Notes under the pieces: model-generated | What the model was told of the DNA's origin: nothing | Seen by the model: the letters and a program-made list of their open reading frames with translations, nothing else | Databases searched by the model: none | In this document: one piece after another, positions 25,915 through 34,886 of the stretch | Layout: each line of letters begins with the position of its first letter | Position numbering within the stretch: position 1 is the first letter of the stretch | NCBI RefSeq assembly: GCF_009664975.1 | Contig: NZ_WJXB01000002.1 | Location: 372,001-436,000 of the forward strand | DNA: 64,000 bases | Source: Paenibacillus monticola | GTDB lineage: Bacteria > Bacillota > Bacilli > Paenibacillales > Paenibacillaceae | Reading direction: 5' to 3' | Translations under genes and position numbers: made by a program

Positions 25915-26586
25915 CTATTTCTTGTAATGGGGGAAATCCCGCTCCCGCGAAGCCAGGCCCTGCTCCATAGCATAACGTGTCAGTTGCGTCCGGTTCTGGA
26001 GTTGGAGCTTCTGCAGAATATTTTTGAGATGGTTTTTTACCGTGTGCTCCGATATTCCGAGGTTTGCAGCAATCTCCTTATTCGGCGAACCGGAGGATAC
26101 ACAGCTCAGTATTTCCTTCTCGCGCGCGGTCAATGCCTCTCTTTCCTCTGTCTGAGAGGTAACTGCAAACTCCTTCAATATTTGAAAAGCCAGCTCCCGG
26201 CTAAGCGGAACCTCTTCACTAACGATGGCCCGCAAATATTCAATCCAGGTGGAGGGGGATAGATTTTTGAGCAAATAGCCCTGTGCCCCCTGCTTCAACG
26301 CTTCGAATAAATAGGCGATATCATCGGAGACTGTAACGATAACGATCTTGACATAGGGGTACTCCTGCTTAATGCGCCGTGTAGTCTCCAGTCCGTCCAT
26401 ATCCGGCATCCCAATATCGATCAGAATCAGATCAGGCATCCACTGGCCCGTAAACACAATGGCTTCAGCACCGCTCTCCACTACTCCAATTACCTCAAAG
26501 CTATCATCCATGGATAAAATCTCGCACATCGCTTCACGCGCATGCGCATGATCATCTACGACCAGGACTCGGCAGCGATTCATCAT
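25915..26586 (-). CDS. NarL/LuxR-family response regulator
   Basis: A 223-residue response regulator. The receiver domain has the acidic pair DDH (11-12), phosphoacceptor Asp57 (LILIDIGMP) and Lys in YLLKNLSP. The C-terminal LuxR HTH (about 150-205) reads LTAREKEILSCVSSGSPNKE and IAANLGISEHTVKNHLKNIL. It overlaps the kinase gene by 4 bp (26583-26586) and is followed by ycnI, so it most likely controls its own operon. ATG ATG after GGGGGAGCTTC; either could be used. Confidence 0.93.
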   Translation of the reverse strand: MMNRCRVLVVDDHAHAREAMCEILSMDDSFEVIGVVESGAEAIVFTGQWMPDLILIDIGMPDMDGLETTRRIKQEYPYVKIVIVTVSDDIAYLFEALKQGAQGYLLKNLSPSTWIEYLRAIVSEEVPLSRELAFQILKEFAVTSQTEEREALTAREKEILSCVSSGSPNKEIAANLGISEHTVKNHLKNILQKLQLQNRTQLTRYAMEQGLASRERDFPHYKK

Positions 26587-27398
26587 GAAGCTCCCCCTTT
26601 GGTTATCTCTACAAGTGTCCCTTCACTCCCCGATTCCAGTCGCAGCTTCCAACCCATCTCTACGGTACGATCCTGCATAATCTGCAGCCCGTAGCTGCCG
26701 CTCTCGGAATAGGGGTCTTGCTGAAAACCTCCGCCATTGTCCATAATCGCGACTCTCCAGCGATACTTGTCACCACTACCGAAGATGGATACCTTCGCTG
26801 CCCGTGTGTGCTTGCGCACATTAATAATTGCCTCACGGATACAGGACAACAGCTCGACCTTCTCCAAAGGTGTGAAGATATCATCAGGCAGGCTCCAATC
26901 CAGCGAAACTTCAATCATTACCTCATTGGCGATCCCAGCAAGCTGGGCTTGCACCGACTGTTCCAGTGAGAGCGCTTGCGGATCAGAGAAAGGAACCTTC
27001 AGATCAGCGATCGCTTGCCGCACATAATGATTCACTTCATGTACGGTTTTCTGAATCTGATGCACACTTTCTTCGCTGACTTCTCCGTTTCTGCGGTTCT
27101 GCTCCAGCCGATCTATTTTGACAGATAACAGAAATAAGGATTGAGCGATCCCGTCATGAAGCGACTTGGCTAGTCCTTCCCGGGCCTCCATGGCATCCTT
27201 CGCCGCACGTTCCCGCTCCAGCTCCTGCTGGTTGCGCTCCATAATCGAGAACAAGGGAACGAGCAAAATAATAGTGAATACAAACACGAGAATAGGCGTT
27301 AAATAATTGCCCACATTCATGGAGAGATAAGGCATCAGAAGCTGATGGCGTAAGATCTCCCAGATCCCAACCATCAGTGTAGGAATCAGCAGGATCAT
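26583..27398 (-). CDS. NarX/DesK-type sensor histidine kinase
   Basis: At least 271 residues: two N-terminal membrane helices (about 1-18 and 33-52) with almost no outside loop, a coiled coil, a HisKA_3 dimerisation domain with phosphoacceptor His81 in KSLHDGIAQSLFLLSVK, and a HATPase domain (REAIINVRKH, MDNGGGF, GSYGLQIMQDR). With so little sensory region, an intramembrane stress signal or partner protein is likely. The listed ATG has no ribosome site. A GGAGGGG lies 6 bases before an in-frame ACG at 27417-27419, which would add TYKRIKL, a normal charged N-terminus. Either ACG is a rare start or an ATG was lost. Confidence 0.88.
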   Translation of the reverse strand: MILLIPTLMVGIWEILRHQLLMPYLSMNVGNYLTPILVFVFTIILLVPLFSIMERNQQELERERAAKDAMEAREGLAKSLHDGIAQSLFLLSVKIDRLEQNRRNGEVSEESVHQIQKTVHEVNHYVRQAIADLKVPFSDPQALSLEQSVQAQLAGIANEVMIEVSLDWSLPDDIFTPLEKVELLSCIREAIINVRKHTRAAKVSIFGSGDKYRWRVAIMDNGGGFQQDPYSESGSYGLQIMQDRTVEMGWKLRLESGSEGTLVEITKGGAS

Positions 27399-27565
27399 TA
27401 ACTTGATTCGTTTATACGTTGCTGTCCCCTCCCATTAACGTTACGGATAAGAATATCATCGCTCCCGCATCATTCACATGACTCTTTCGGGCTATATTCA
27501 AGCTATCTAAGTATTAATAATGTTACAAATATAAGTATTTTAAATTACGAATAGAGTTGGCGATC

Positions 27566-27628
27566 TAAGAAGAAACGGTTTCCCCGTTCTCTGAAAGAGC
27601 ACGTGAAACATATAAATCCTTATCTTTC
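27566..27628 (+). repeat. Dispersed intergenic repeat, copy C (internally deleted)
   Basis: About 63 bp sharing the two ends of the 4.9- and 60.9-kb elements: TAAGAAGAAACGG at the left and AAACATATAAAT.CTTATCTTT at the right, with about 45 bp of the middle (including the right hairpin arm) missing. It lies in the promoter region of the kinase operon. Confidence 0.55.
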
Positions 27629-27667
27629 CAGCAACAACAGATGCATCTCTCGATGCACCTGTTCATC

Positions 27668-28597
27668 TTATATCGGAGAGGTGTACCGGCTGTACTGGAT
27701 GTCCATCTCATTGAATGAAACCCCATCTTTATGCAATAAAAAGGTGTTCACCCCTTCTGCTCCCCACCACTCCAGCCCAAGCACTAGACCGTTTGCGGTT
27801 TGGGCTGCAAATAGCAACGAGAACATCTCCGGTGTGACTTCACCCCCATCATCCACCCGCCACACTGAGTTTCCATCATCCTGAAGTACAGCTGGGTAAT
27901 CAGCAAAGACTAGTCCATTACTATCTTTCAGAACGAGACAGAATAGCATATTATCGTCTTGTTTTACGAATTGAACGAGAAATAGTTCCTGCTCTACAGA
28001 CACATCCGCAAGCTTCCAAAGATGCAAGACTTCCCGACCTTTTGCTTCCACCATACTGCTTCGCACACTGTCTTCTGCCGTAGCTGTTTCCTGATTCACA
28101 CCCGCTAGCTTTATCGGTAAAAGCGACTGCAGATTGAAGTCCGCAGCATCTACCACATAATAGGTTTCATCCGGGACTGCGCTGCCTTCTTCCAAAGTAA
28201 AAAGATAGCCAGGCAGGTTAATGAAATTAAGCGCCAGTTCTCTGCCGTTATTCTGCTCGTTCCCTGCCTGCCATTTCTCGAATTTTATGGTAAGCACTTG
28301 GCCATTGTTGCCAATTGCCTTATTCAGCAGCGCCATTTCCTGCTCTTTCCCTTCATCCTGCCCCGTAACAAGCAGGTGCTTGCCATCCCCGTCGGCAAAA
28401 CCGAAAATCGCCCCTAGATGCCCCGTTTCTAGATAAGCAGACGAAAGCTCTACTGTTGGAGAAGGTGTTGAAGCAGGTGTTAGTGTAGGCGCTTGTGTAG
28501 ATATCGGAGTCGGATCTACTGCCGCTGTATTCGTGTTTGGTCCTGAGCAGCCTACCAGCATAAGAAGAACAACGAAACTCCCTAAGTGTCTATTCAT
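27668..28597 (-). CDS. Predicted lipoprotein of unknown function
   Basis: A 309-residue lipoprotein from the ATG at 28595-28597 (TGGAGG 7-8 bases upstream). The signal MNRHLGSFVVLLMLVGC has lipobox LVGC (Cys17). A Thr/Pro/Ser-rich spacer (TPISTQAPTLTPASTPSPT) leads to a globular domain with the segment FGFADGDGKHLLVTGQDEGK and no motif I recognise. The open frame continues 46 codons upstream, overlapping cysK, but lacks a ribosome site there. It follows cysK with 22 bp between and could be cotranscribed. Confidence 0.7.
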   Translation of the reverse strand: MNRHLGSFVVLLMLVGCSGPNTNTAAVDPTPISTQAPTLTPASTPSPTVELSSAYLETGHLGAIFGFADGDGKHLLVTGQDEGKEQEMALLNKAIGNNGQVLTIKFEKWQAGNEQNNGRELALNFINLPGYLFTLEEGSAVPDETYYVVDAADFNLQSLLPIKLAGVNQETATAEDSVRSSMVEAKGREVLHLWKLADVSVEQELFLVQFVKQDDNMLFCLVLKDSNGLVFADYPAVLQDDGNSVWRVDDGGEVTPEMFSLLFAAQTANGLVLGLEWWGAEGVNTFLLHKDGVSFNEMDIQYSRYTSPI

Positions 28598-28619
28598 ACG
28601 CATTCCTCCAGGCAAAAGA

Positions 28620-29540
28620 TCAGAATATGTCCATGCTGAGATAACGCTCTCCAGTATCGGGGGCAATACAAAGCACCCGTTTTCCGGGACCAAGACGCCT
28701 TGCTTCCTGCAGCGCTGTCCATACCGCTGCTCCACCGGAGGGGCCGATCAATATTCCCTCCTGTGTAGCCATGGCTCTCACTGTATCGAGTGCAGCCTCA
28801 TCAGAGACCTGAACAATCTCATCGTAAACCTTTGTATTTAGAATGGCTGGTATAAATCCCGGGCTGGTGCCAACCAGCTTATGAGGTCCAGGTTTGCCGC
28901 CGGATAGTACCGGCGAGCCTTGTGGCTCCACGACAACAATCCGGATATCCGGAAGATGCTGGCGCAGCACCTCACCAGTTCCGGTTATGGTACCGCCAGT
29001 ACCTGAAGTAGCGACGAATACATCCAGTCTTCCCTCCAGCTGCTCCAAAATTTCCAGAGCAGTTGTAGTTCGGTGGATATCTGCATTGGCTTTGTTCTCG
29101 AACTGCTGCGGAATAAAGCTGTCGGCAACCTGCTGCCCCAGCTCAAGAGCTTTGGCAATGGCCCCAGGCATTCGCTCCGCAGCAGGAGTCAGCACAACTT
29201 CTGCACCATAGGCTTTTAGAATATTAATCCGTTCCTTCGTCATATTATCAGGCATAACCATAATGGCCTTATAGCCCTTTGCTGCCGCATTCATCGCCAG
29301 TCCGATGCCTGTATTGCCACTCGTGGGTTCAATAATGGTGCCCCCTGGCTTCAATAATCCTGCTATTTCTGCTTGCAGAATCAGGTTGTATGCCGCCCGG
29401 TCCTTTACACTGCCGCTGGGATTGAAGAGCTCCAGCTTCACATAAATTTCGGCATCGAGAGGTCCAGTCAACCTGTTAAGCCTTACGACTGGTGTATTTC
29501 CGATCAGCTCGATGATATTGTTAACTACCCGTTGCGACAT
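28620..29540 (-). CDS. cysK: Cysteine synthase A (O-acetylserine sulfhydrylase)
   Basis: A 306-residue PLP enzyme that makes cysteine from O-acetylserine and sulfide. The PLP lysine is Lys46 in NPSGSVKDRAAYNL, the substrate loop is PTSGNTGIGLA (TSGNT), and the phosphate loop is ATSGTGGTITGTGEVL. EPQGSPVLSGGKPGPHKLVG is the segment typical of CysK. The ATG at 29538-29540 has AAGGAGG 7 bases upstream. Together with cysJ at the left edge it belongs to sulfur assimilation, though the two are 28 kb apart. Confidence 0.95.
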   Translation of the reverse strand: MSQRVVNNIIELIGNTPVVRLNRLTGPLDAEIYVKLELFNPSGSVKDRAAYNLILQAEIAGLLKPGGTIIEPTSGNTGIGLAMNAAAKGYKAIMVMPDNMTKERINILKAYGAEVVLTPAAERMPGAIAKALELGQQVADSFIPQQFENKANADIHRTTTALEILEQLEGRLDVFVATSGTGGTITGTGEVLRQHLPDIRIVVVEPQGSPVLSGGKPGPHKLVGTSPGFIPAILNTKVYDEIVQVSDEAALDTVRAMATQEGILIGPSGGAAVWTALQEARRLGPGKRVLCIAPDTGERYLSMDIF

Positions 29541-29639
29541 GGGAGAGCCTCCTTCATTCCTACTATTTAACCCCCATTGTAGCGCGACCACTGCCTCCTG
29601 TCGATTCCAAGGGATAAGCCAGCATACGAAATCCAACCT

Positions 29640-29676
29640 AAAAACCGCCTCCCCTATAAAAGCGGAAGACGGTTTT
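29640..29676 (-). terminator. Intrinsic terminator after the GH87 gene
   Basis: An outer 7-bp stem (AAAACCG with CGGTTTT) with further inner pairs (CCTCC/GGAAG) and a T5 run on the minus strand. Confidence 0.65.
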
Positions 29677-29702
29677 CTCATGCTAACTGTAATCGTACAT
29701 GG

Positions 29703-32700
29703 TTACGGATTAACGTTAATCGTAAAGGTTGATGTCGTATTTTTAATATTGGTTACTGTGTTGGTAATCTTCAGATTGTTAAAGGTAACCGAACCGACTG
29801 CCGGACCTTGACCGGCTTCAGCCGCTTCATTGGCCCAAATGCCGACACCCGATTTCGCATCGAAAGCATCCCCGCTCTTTTGCGCACCGGAAATGGTGAT
29901 ATTCGTGAATATCGTGTCAGCGACCGGGAATTGGGCTGTGGAACCGACATAGTTGGTCTGGAACATGATGCCGTGATAGGTTGGGTCGATAATATCCACA
30001 TCACTGACGCGAATACCCTGGAACACCTTGGAGGCTGAGAAGACCCAAATCGCCGGGAAGGTCTGTGATCCCCAGAAATGACCACCTGCCCGCACAACCG
30101 AAATGTTCTGGAAGTTCGTAGTTGGAGAGGCGCCAAATCCATTCATCGGATAACCAAAGTCCAGCGAGCTGATGGTAATCCCGGAATAACAAAGCGTATC
30201 TGCGATGTAAATGTTACGGAAGGTATTGGCATAACCACCATAGACCGCTACACCCGCTGCACGCCAGGTCAGGATTGAAGTCAGGTTCTCGTAGACATTG
30301 TCCTTCATATCCGCCCCGCCGGAATCAATCGCCGAGAATAACGCGAAGCTGTCATCCCCCGTTGCCCGGGCTTCATTATTGGACACCAGATTGTTTGTGC
30401 TGCCGTTAGTCATATTGATTCCATCGGCGAAGGTGTTGCGGATACGGGAATTCTTGATCACCATGTTATCGGTATTTGCACCCCAATACATGCATACCTG
30501 ATGCTCGGTCCAGATATTATCAATCGTAATGTTGGCGACATTCGCGAAGTCAAATACTTTACCAGGACCATCGATACGGGAGGTATAGTTGCCAAAGTAC
30601 GAAAAATTCGCAAAGGTTGATCCGTTAGCCGTATCGCTTGCTCTAAATCCAATATCCGTATTCGCTTGAGAAGTAGGAGCGACAAACCGTGTATACCATG
30701 GTCCAGCGCCAATGACTTTTAACGCTTTGCCATAGACTTGGAATTTGCTGGAGGTCTCATACGTACCCGCAGGCAAGTATACACCTACAAGGTTTCCAGT
30801 TGTATCCATACGGACTTTATCCAGCGCATTTTGCACATCTTGATGCGTGAAGCCAGTAGGTACTGCATATTTAGCCGGATCTGGATTGGCAATCAGTGTT
30901 ACCTGCTCCAGACTGACAAAGTCGATCGCATACTGCGAGGTATTGGCTGTATCCTTTTGCAGTCTGATCGTGCTTCCGGCTGGTATTGTGCTGTCGAACA
31001 TGATATTTGCTTCGTCATAAATGTGGCGTGGAGAGCCAGCCGTTGGCGAATTGCCAGGTGCTGTCTCCGAGCCGTATAGCCAAGCAAACTTGGAGGTAAG
31101 GCTAATCGCCTTGGTGAAGACACCATTCACATAAATATTGAGTGTAGCATTAGTGCCATCTCCACCGGCTGCATCCGGAATAGAGAAGCGGGTTACGAGC
31201 GTATTGGTGCTGGCTTTAGTCGTGAATTCAACATAACTGCCTGTTGTATTCAGCGTCACCGCTCTTCTGCCCGAGGCTTCACCGGCAAGATCACCGATCG
31301 TGCGGTTGGCCGCAAGCTTAACTGCTCCGCCGCCCACAACTCCATCCTCGGCTTCATACATGTCGTAAGGCATGTTAGCCCCACGGCCGATGTAAAGGGA
31401 TTGGGTCTGAATATTATTGGCCCGCTTTACGGCAAGCTCATTGGTATCCACTGCAATTTCACTCTTCACAGTGTATTTACCATTGACCGCTGTCCAACTG
31501 CCAAGGCTGATTGGTGCTGTTGTTACGCCACTGGCAATTACACCCGTGTATGCGCTGGTCATGGTTTTGACTACTGCATTGCTGGTAGTGTCAGTGACCG
31601 TAAGCGTAATGTTATGCGTACCGCTGGCGGAAGCTGCGGTGCCTTGATTCTTGATAGCTACCGAGAAGCTGACTGCGTTGCCACCGGCAGGATTGCCTGG
31701 AGTCCAGCTAACGGAGGAAGCAATCAGATCGGAACTGGATACGGGAGCTACCGTTAGTGAAGTTGGATTAGTGAAGCTATTATTAGCATCATTCAATTCA
31801 ATGACCGTATTGTTCTCATCAACCTTTGCACTTAATGCATAGGTGGCCGCATCCTTGGCACCGAGGTTAAGGGATACAATGGTCGAAGCACCGGCTGCCA
31901 GAGCAGCGACCGGAGCTGTTCCTGCAAGTGTAGTCCCCAAGTAAAAGTTAATATTCGTAGCACCCGAAGCTGCGGTGCCACTATTTTTGACAGCAGCAGT
32001 TAACGTAATGGCATCTGTCTCCACTGGAGCAGCAGGACTCCAGGACATGGCTGTTACGGTTAAATCCGGATTGGCAGCGGGTGTGCCGATAACCTGGAAT
32101 TCTGCAACCTGACCCGCGCTTGAGCCGGAATTGGTAGTGAATTTCAGTTGAACTTCGCTGGCTGTTGCTGTAACCGGAATAGTCACGGTATTTCCAGTTG
32201 CTGGATTGAAGGTATAGACGGTCGCCGGAACAAGACTGGAGAACGCGGCAGTCGTCTGATTGTGTCCAAGCACCTCAACGGTCTGAGTGCGGGTGGCCCA
32301 AGCAGAGGCTGGGTTCAGCTTCAATACAACAGACGTAATGTTGGCATTTGCCCCAAGGCTTACAGTCAGGGTATTCGGATAGCTTCCGCCTGCACCCTCC
32401 CAATAAGTCGTAACATCGCCATCATTCGCATTGGCTGGCACGAAGGTAAAGACGGATGATGAGCCATTGATAGACTTACTCAGCGCCAGGTTTGCGCCCG
32501 GTCCTGTTGTAGGCGTTGCTGTCGGTGAGGCAGAGGGTGTCACTGTTGGTGTGGGCGTTGGTGTTGGTGTAGGAGAAACTGTTGCTGTTGGAGTAGCTGT
32601 TGGAGCTATGGTTGGAGTAGGTGTTGCTGTCGGTGTTGGTGAAGCTGTTGCCGTTGGTGTTGCCGCCGGAGTCAGACTCAGATTGTCCAGATTCACATTG

Positions 32701-33584
32701 CCTGTATCTGTCGAATCATACTTATAGGTGATGGTATTAACACCAGCTGTTAAAGCCAGTGTTTCAACTTTGGTTGACCAAGTATCCCAATTCGCCAGAT
32801 TGGCAAGGGTAGTTTGTTTAATCTTCGTTCCGTTCACATAGATGCTGAGCGTCTTGGCTCCACCGGATGCATTCGCATATTTAAGCAGCGCATCATAGTT
32901 ACCGGCAGAGGAGACAGAAACGCTAAAGCCTGTAGTTGCTCCCTGAGTCAGGTAGCCATCTACAAAACCGCTTCCCGTGTAGCCAGTATGGTCTGTATTG
33001 GTTTTGGCGCCACCGGATAACGCAGCAGCCTCCGCTTCATAGGTCCCTGTAGGGACGGATGTTGTGCCATAAACTTCAAATTCCGAGACCTGCGCTGCGG
33101 GCCAAGCTGTATTTGCCGTAAAATTCAATTTGACATAGCGTACATTTGCTGCCGTAAAATTGATTGTCACCGTATTGGAGCTGCTGGACGGATTGAAGTT
33201 ATAACTGGCGGCGGCGACCAAGTCGCTGTAAGCAGAGTCATTCGTGCTGCCTTGCACGGAAAGCGTCTCCGTTCTTGCTTCCCAAGCCGCAGGCAGTTTA
33301 AGCACAACCTGATTCACACTGCTGTTGCTACTTAAGTCTACTTTTAACCATTGTGGAAAAGCATTGCTTGCGCTCTCCCAGTATGTCCCTTGATTACTGT
33401 CATTGGCATTACCCGCTACATATACATCTCCAACCGAGCTTGAGGTTATGACCTTCCCTTGAGCCAAATTGCTTGCTGCTGAGCTAACGGATGGAAACAA
33501 CGCCAATTGTCCTATAAACAAAACAACAATTAAGAAATACATCAGGACTAACCTTCTGGTAGAAGCTTTATGTGCTGCCATCAT
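29703..33584 (-). CDS. Secreted alpha-1,3-glucanase (mutanase), GH87
   Basis: A 1293-residue secreted enzyme with the modular order known from Bacillus circulans Agl-KA and Paenibacillus Agl-FH1: signal peptide (1-37), discoidin domain DS1 (about 38-178), CBM6-like (about 180-303), Thr-Pro linker (303-360), discoidin DS2 (about 363-505), CARDB-like domains (about 508-725), a further beta-domain starting YDMYEAEDGVVGGG, and a C-terminal right-handed beta-helix catalytic domain (about 875-1293). Asp1054 (FADGIN) and Asp1077/Asp1078 (ATGDDSF) have the same 23/24 spacing as the three catalytic Asp of Agl-FH1. The substrate is fungal wall or dental alpha-1,3-glucan. The ATG at 33584 follows GGAGGTGG. 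A cre-like site lies upstream. Confidence 0.9.
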   Translation of the reverse strand: MMAAHKASTRRLVLMYFLIVVLFIGQLALFPSVSSAASNLAQGKVITSSSVGDVYVAGNANDSNQGTYWESASNAFPQWLKVDLSSNSSVNQVVLKLPAAWEARTETLSVQGSTNDSAYSDLVAAASYNFNPSSSSNTVTINFTAANVRYVKLNFTANTAWPAAQVSEFEVYGTTSVPTGTYEAEAAALSGGAKTNTDHTGYTGSGFVDGYLTQGATTGFSVSVSSAGNYDALLKYANASGGAKTLSIYVNGTKIKQTTLANLANWDTWSTKVETLALTAGVNTITYKYDSTDTGNVNLDNLSLTPAATPTATASPTPTATPTPTIAPTATPTATVSPTPTPTPTPTVTPSASPTATPTTGPGANLALSKSINGSSSVFTFVPANANDGDVTTYWEGAGGSYPNTLTVSLGANANITSVVLKLNPASAWATRTQTVEVLGHNQTTAAFSSLVPATVYTFNPATGNTVTIPVTATASEVQLKFTTNSGSSAGQVAEFQVIGTPAANPDLTVTAMSWSPAAPVETDAITLTAAVKNSGTAASGATNINFYLGTTLAGTAPVAALAAGASTIVSLNLGAKDAATYALSAKVDENNTVIELNDANNSFTNPTSLTVAPVSSSDLIASSVSWTPGNPAGGNAVSFSVAIKNQGTAASASGTHNITLTVTDTTSNAVVKTMTSAYTGVIASGVTTAPISLGSWTAVNGKYTVKSEIAVDTNELAVKRANNIQTQSLYIGRGANMPYDMYEAEDGVVGGGAVKLAANRTIGDLAGEASGRRAVTLNTTGSYVEFTTKASTNTLVTRFSIPDAAGGDGTNATLNIYVNGVFTKAISLTSKFAWLYGSETAPGNSPTAGSPRHIYDEANIMFDSTIPAGSTIRLQKDTANTSQYAIDFVSLEQVTLIANPDPAKYAVPTGFTHQDVQNALDKVRMDTTGNLVGVYLPAGTYETSSKFQVYGKALKVIGAGPWYTRFVAPTSQANTDIGFRASDTANGSTFANFSYFGNYTSRIDGPGKVFDFANVANITIDNIWTEHQVCMYWGANTDNMVIKNSRIRNTFADGINMTNGSTNNLVSNNEARATGDDSFALFSAIDSGGADMKDNVYENLTSILTWRAAGVAVYGGYANTFRNIYIADTLCYSGITISSLDFGYPMNGFGASPTTNFQNISVVRAGGHFWGSQTFPAIWVFSASKVFQGIRVSDVDIIDPTYHGIMFQTNYVGSTAQFPVADTIFTNITISGAQKSGDAFDAKSGVGIWANEAAEAGQGPAVGSVTFNNLKITNTVTNIKNTTSTFTINVNP
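32505..32675 (-). repeat. Repeat encoding the GH87 Thr-Pro linker
   Basis: Degenerate 6/12-bp units (GGTGTTGGTGTAGG type on the + strand) encoding TPTPTPT/ATPTAT runs inside the GH87 gene. Confidence 0.8.
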
Positions 33585-34001
33585 TAACAACCACCTCCCA
33601 GGATTTTGTGGAGCTGTGCTGCCTTAAGAGCATTCTGCTAATCTCTCATTTCGTATGCGCTTTCATAAATATTCCCCGTATAGTATTCTCCTTATAATAT
33701 TCGCCTCCCGATTCAGAAGTATAGGACCCAATACTTGCTACAACAATACTCTCTATTACTAGTTGTGAGTTTATAATAGCGTCAAGGTAATCTTAACTTT
33801 CGCAGCAAAAAGAACGCTCAACCTCTTGCGTAAACAGGCAAAACTACCAACCTTAATCGCAAGTTACTGTGACCGAACCTCGAGGGCTGACTATAAACTA
33901 ACTAATAATGGTAATAATATAAGATATAGTTAGGTCTTAGTCGATGACAATTTCTATCCTCTTTATGTGCTATCTTACGATCCACAAATCCCAACATTAA
34001 A
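33585..34001 (-). promoter_or_regulatory. GH87 upstream region with cre-like site
   Basis: About 420 bp without a gene. On the minus strand TGAAAGCGCATACG at 33652-33665 fits the cre consensus at all but the last position, about 70 bp before the start codon. AT-rich -10-like hexamers lie just upstream (TATACG, TATAAG). The remainder (33720-34001) is AT-rich and shows no conserved structure that I recognise. Confidence 0.55.
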
Positions 34002-34027
34002 TAGGGCGGAAATATGTCTCCGCCCTA
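34002..34027 (-). terminator. Intrinsic terminator after the HAD phosphatase gene
   Basis: A perfect 9-bp GC-rich stem (TAGGGCGGA with TCCGCCCTA) around an 8-base loop; only a short TTTAAT tail follows on the minus strand. Confidence 0.55.
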
Positions 34028-34048
34028 AGTCTATGAATCTTTAGATTA

Positions 34049-34792
34049 TCACATCAATAGCTGCTTTAACTCCGCAAAACTACTTACAACTCCATATGGC
34101 TCGTAACTAGACTCAGATGCGGCAACCAATGGATTAAACCAGATCGCACTCCACCCTGCCGCGCGAGCGCCGGCAATGTCCTTCTGCCAGGAATCACCTA
34201 TATAGAGGCAGTTCTGCGGGGCTGTTTCGGTTCGCTCATTAGCGAACTGGAATATTCGAGGGTCGGGCTTCGTATATCCCACCGCTGCGGAAATAAAAAT
34301 CCGATCTTCGGGTATGTAACGTTCCAGACCGAGGGTCCGAATCTTCTTCCACTGGTGCTCTTCATTACCATTCGTAATAATACCGACTACATAATCCTTC
34401 GCAAGCAACTTTTCCAGTAACTCCTCCGCACCCTCAAACAGCTTCATCTGTCCCTGCAGCTGGATATAGTGCCGCTGAATTTCCGCTCCCTGTACCTCAC
34501 TTATGCTTATACCAAACTCTGCAAGCGCATCTATAAAGCGCTGTTCTCTCATTCCTCTGGACTGTTCGCTGTGGGGTGAGGCTTGCAAAAGATTACCCGC
34601 TAAAGATAACCGTTCACTATGCTGACCGATCCGAAAATAAGCTTGCTCGTAAGGAAATGTATCCGACAGCTTTAGTACGGCATCCAGCGCAGCCTTAGTT
34701 AAAGCAAACTGGCTGTATAATGTATCATCCACATCGAAAAACACTGCTTTCTTGCTATTGACTAGCTCCTTCAAATGTATCACTACTTTCAT
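34049..34792 (-). CDS. HAD-superfamily hydrolase (YjjG-type)
   Basis: A 247-residue phosphatase. Motif I is VFFDVDDTLY (Asp20, Asp22), motif II IITNGN, and motif III/IV YTKPDPRIF then LYIGDSWQKDIAGARAAGW. A helical cap lies between motif I and II (subfamily IA). Relatives act as 5'-nucleotidases or general sugar-phosphate phosphatases. The start is uncertain: the ATG at 34792 has no clear ribosome site, and an AAGGAG lies inside the frame eight codons later. Confidence 0.88.
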   Translation of the reverse strand: MKVVIHLKELVNSKKAVFFDVDDTLYSQFALTKAALDAVLKLSDTFPYEQAYFRIGQHSERLSLAGNLLQASPHSEQSRGMREQRFIDALAEFGISISEVQGAEIQRHYIQLQGQMKLFEGAEELLEKLLAKDYVVGIITNGNEEHQWKKIRTLGLERYIPEDRIFISAAVGYTKPDPRIFQFANERTETAPQNCLYIGDSWQKDIAGARAAGWSAIWFNPLVAASESSYEPYGVVSSFAELKQLLM

Positions 34793-34886
34793 TGGACATT
34801 AGAACCGCAGGCTGTAGGAGGAAGTGCTGCAGATCCTTCTCCCTCTTACTTATTCTCGGTCTGTAACCTTAGTCCTGCGTTCAAGG

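Noticed and set aside
26583-26586. Possible frameshift between kinase and response regulator genes
   Set aside because: The 4-bp overlap is ordinary translational coupling; both proteins are complete.
32431-32727. Plus-strand Gly-Val-rich open frame
   Set aside because: Antisense of the GH87 Thr-Pro linker; no ribosome site or promoter.
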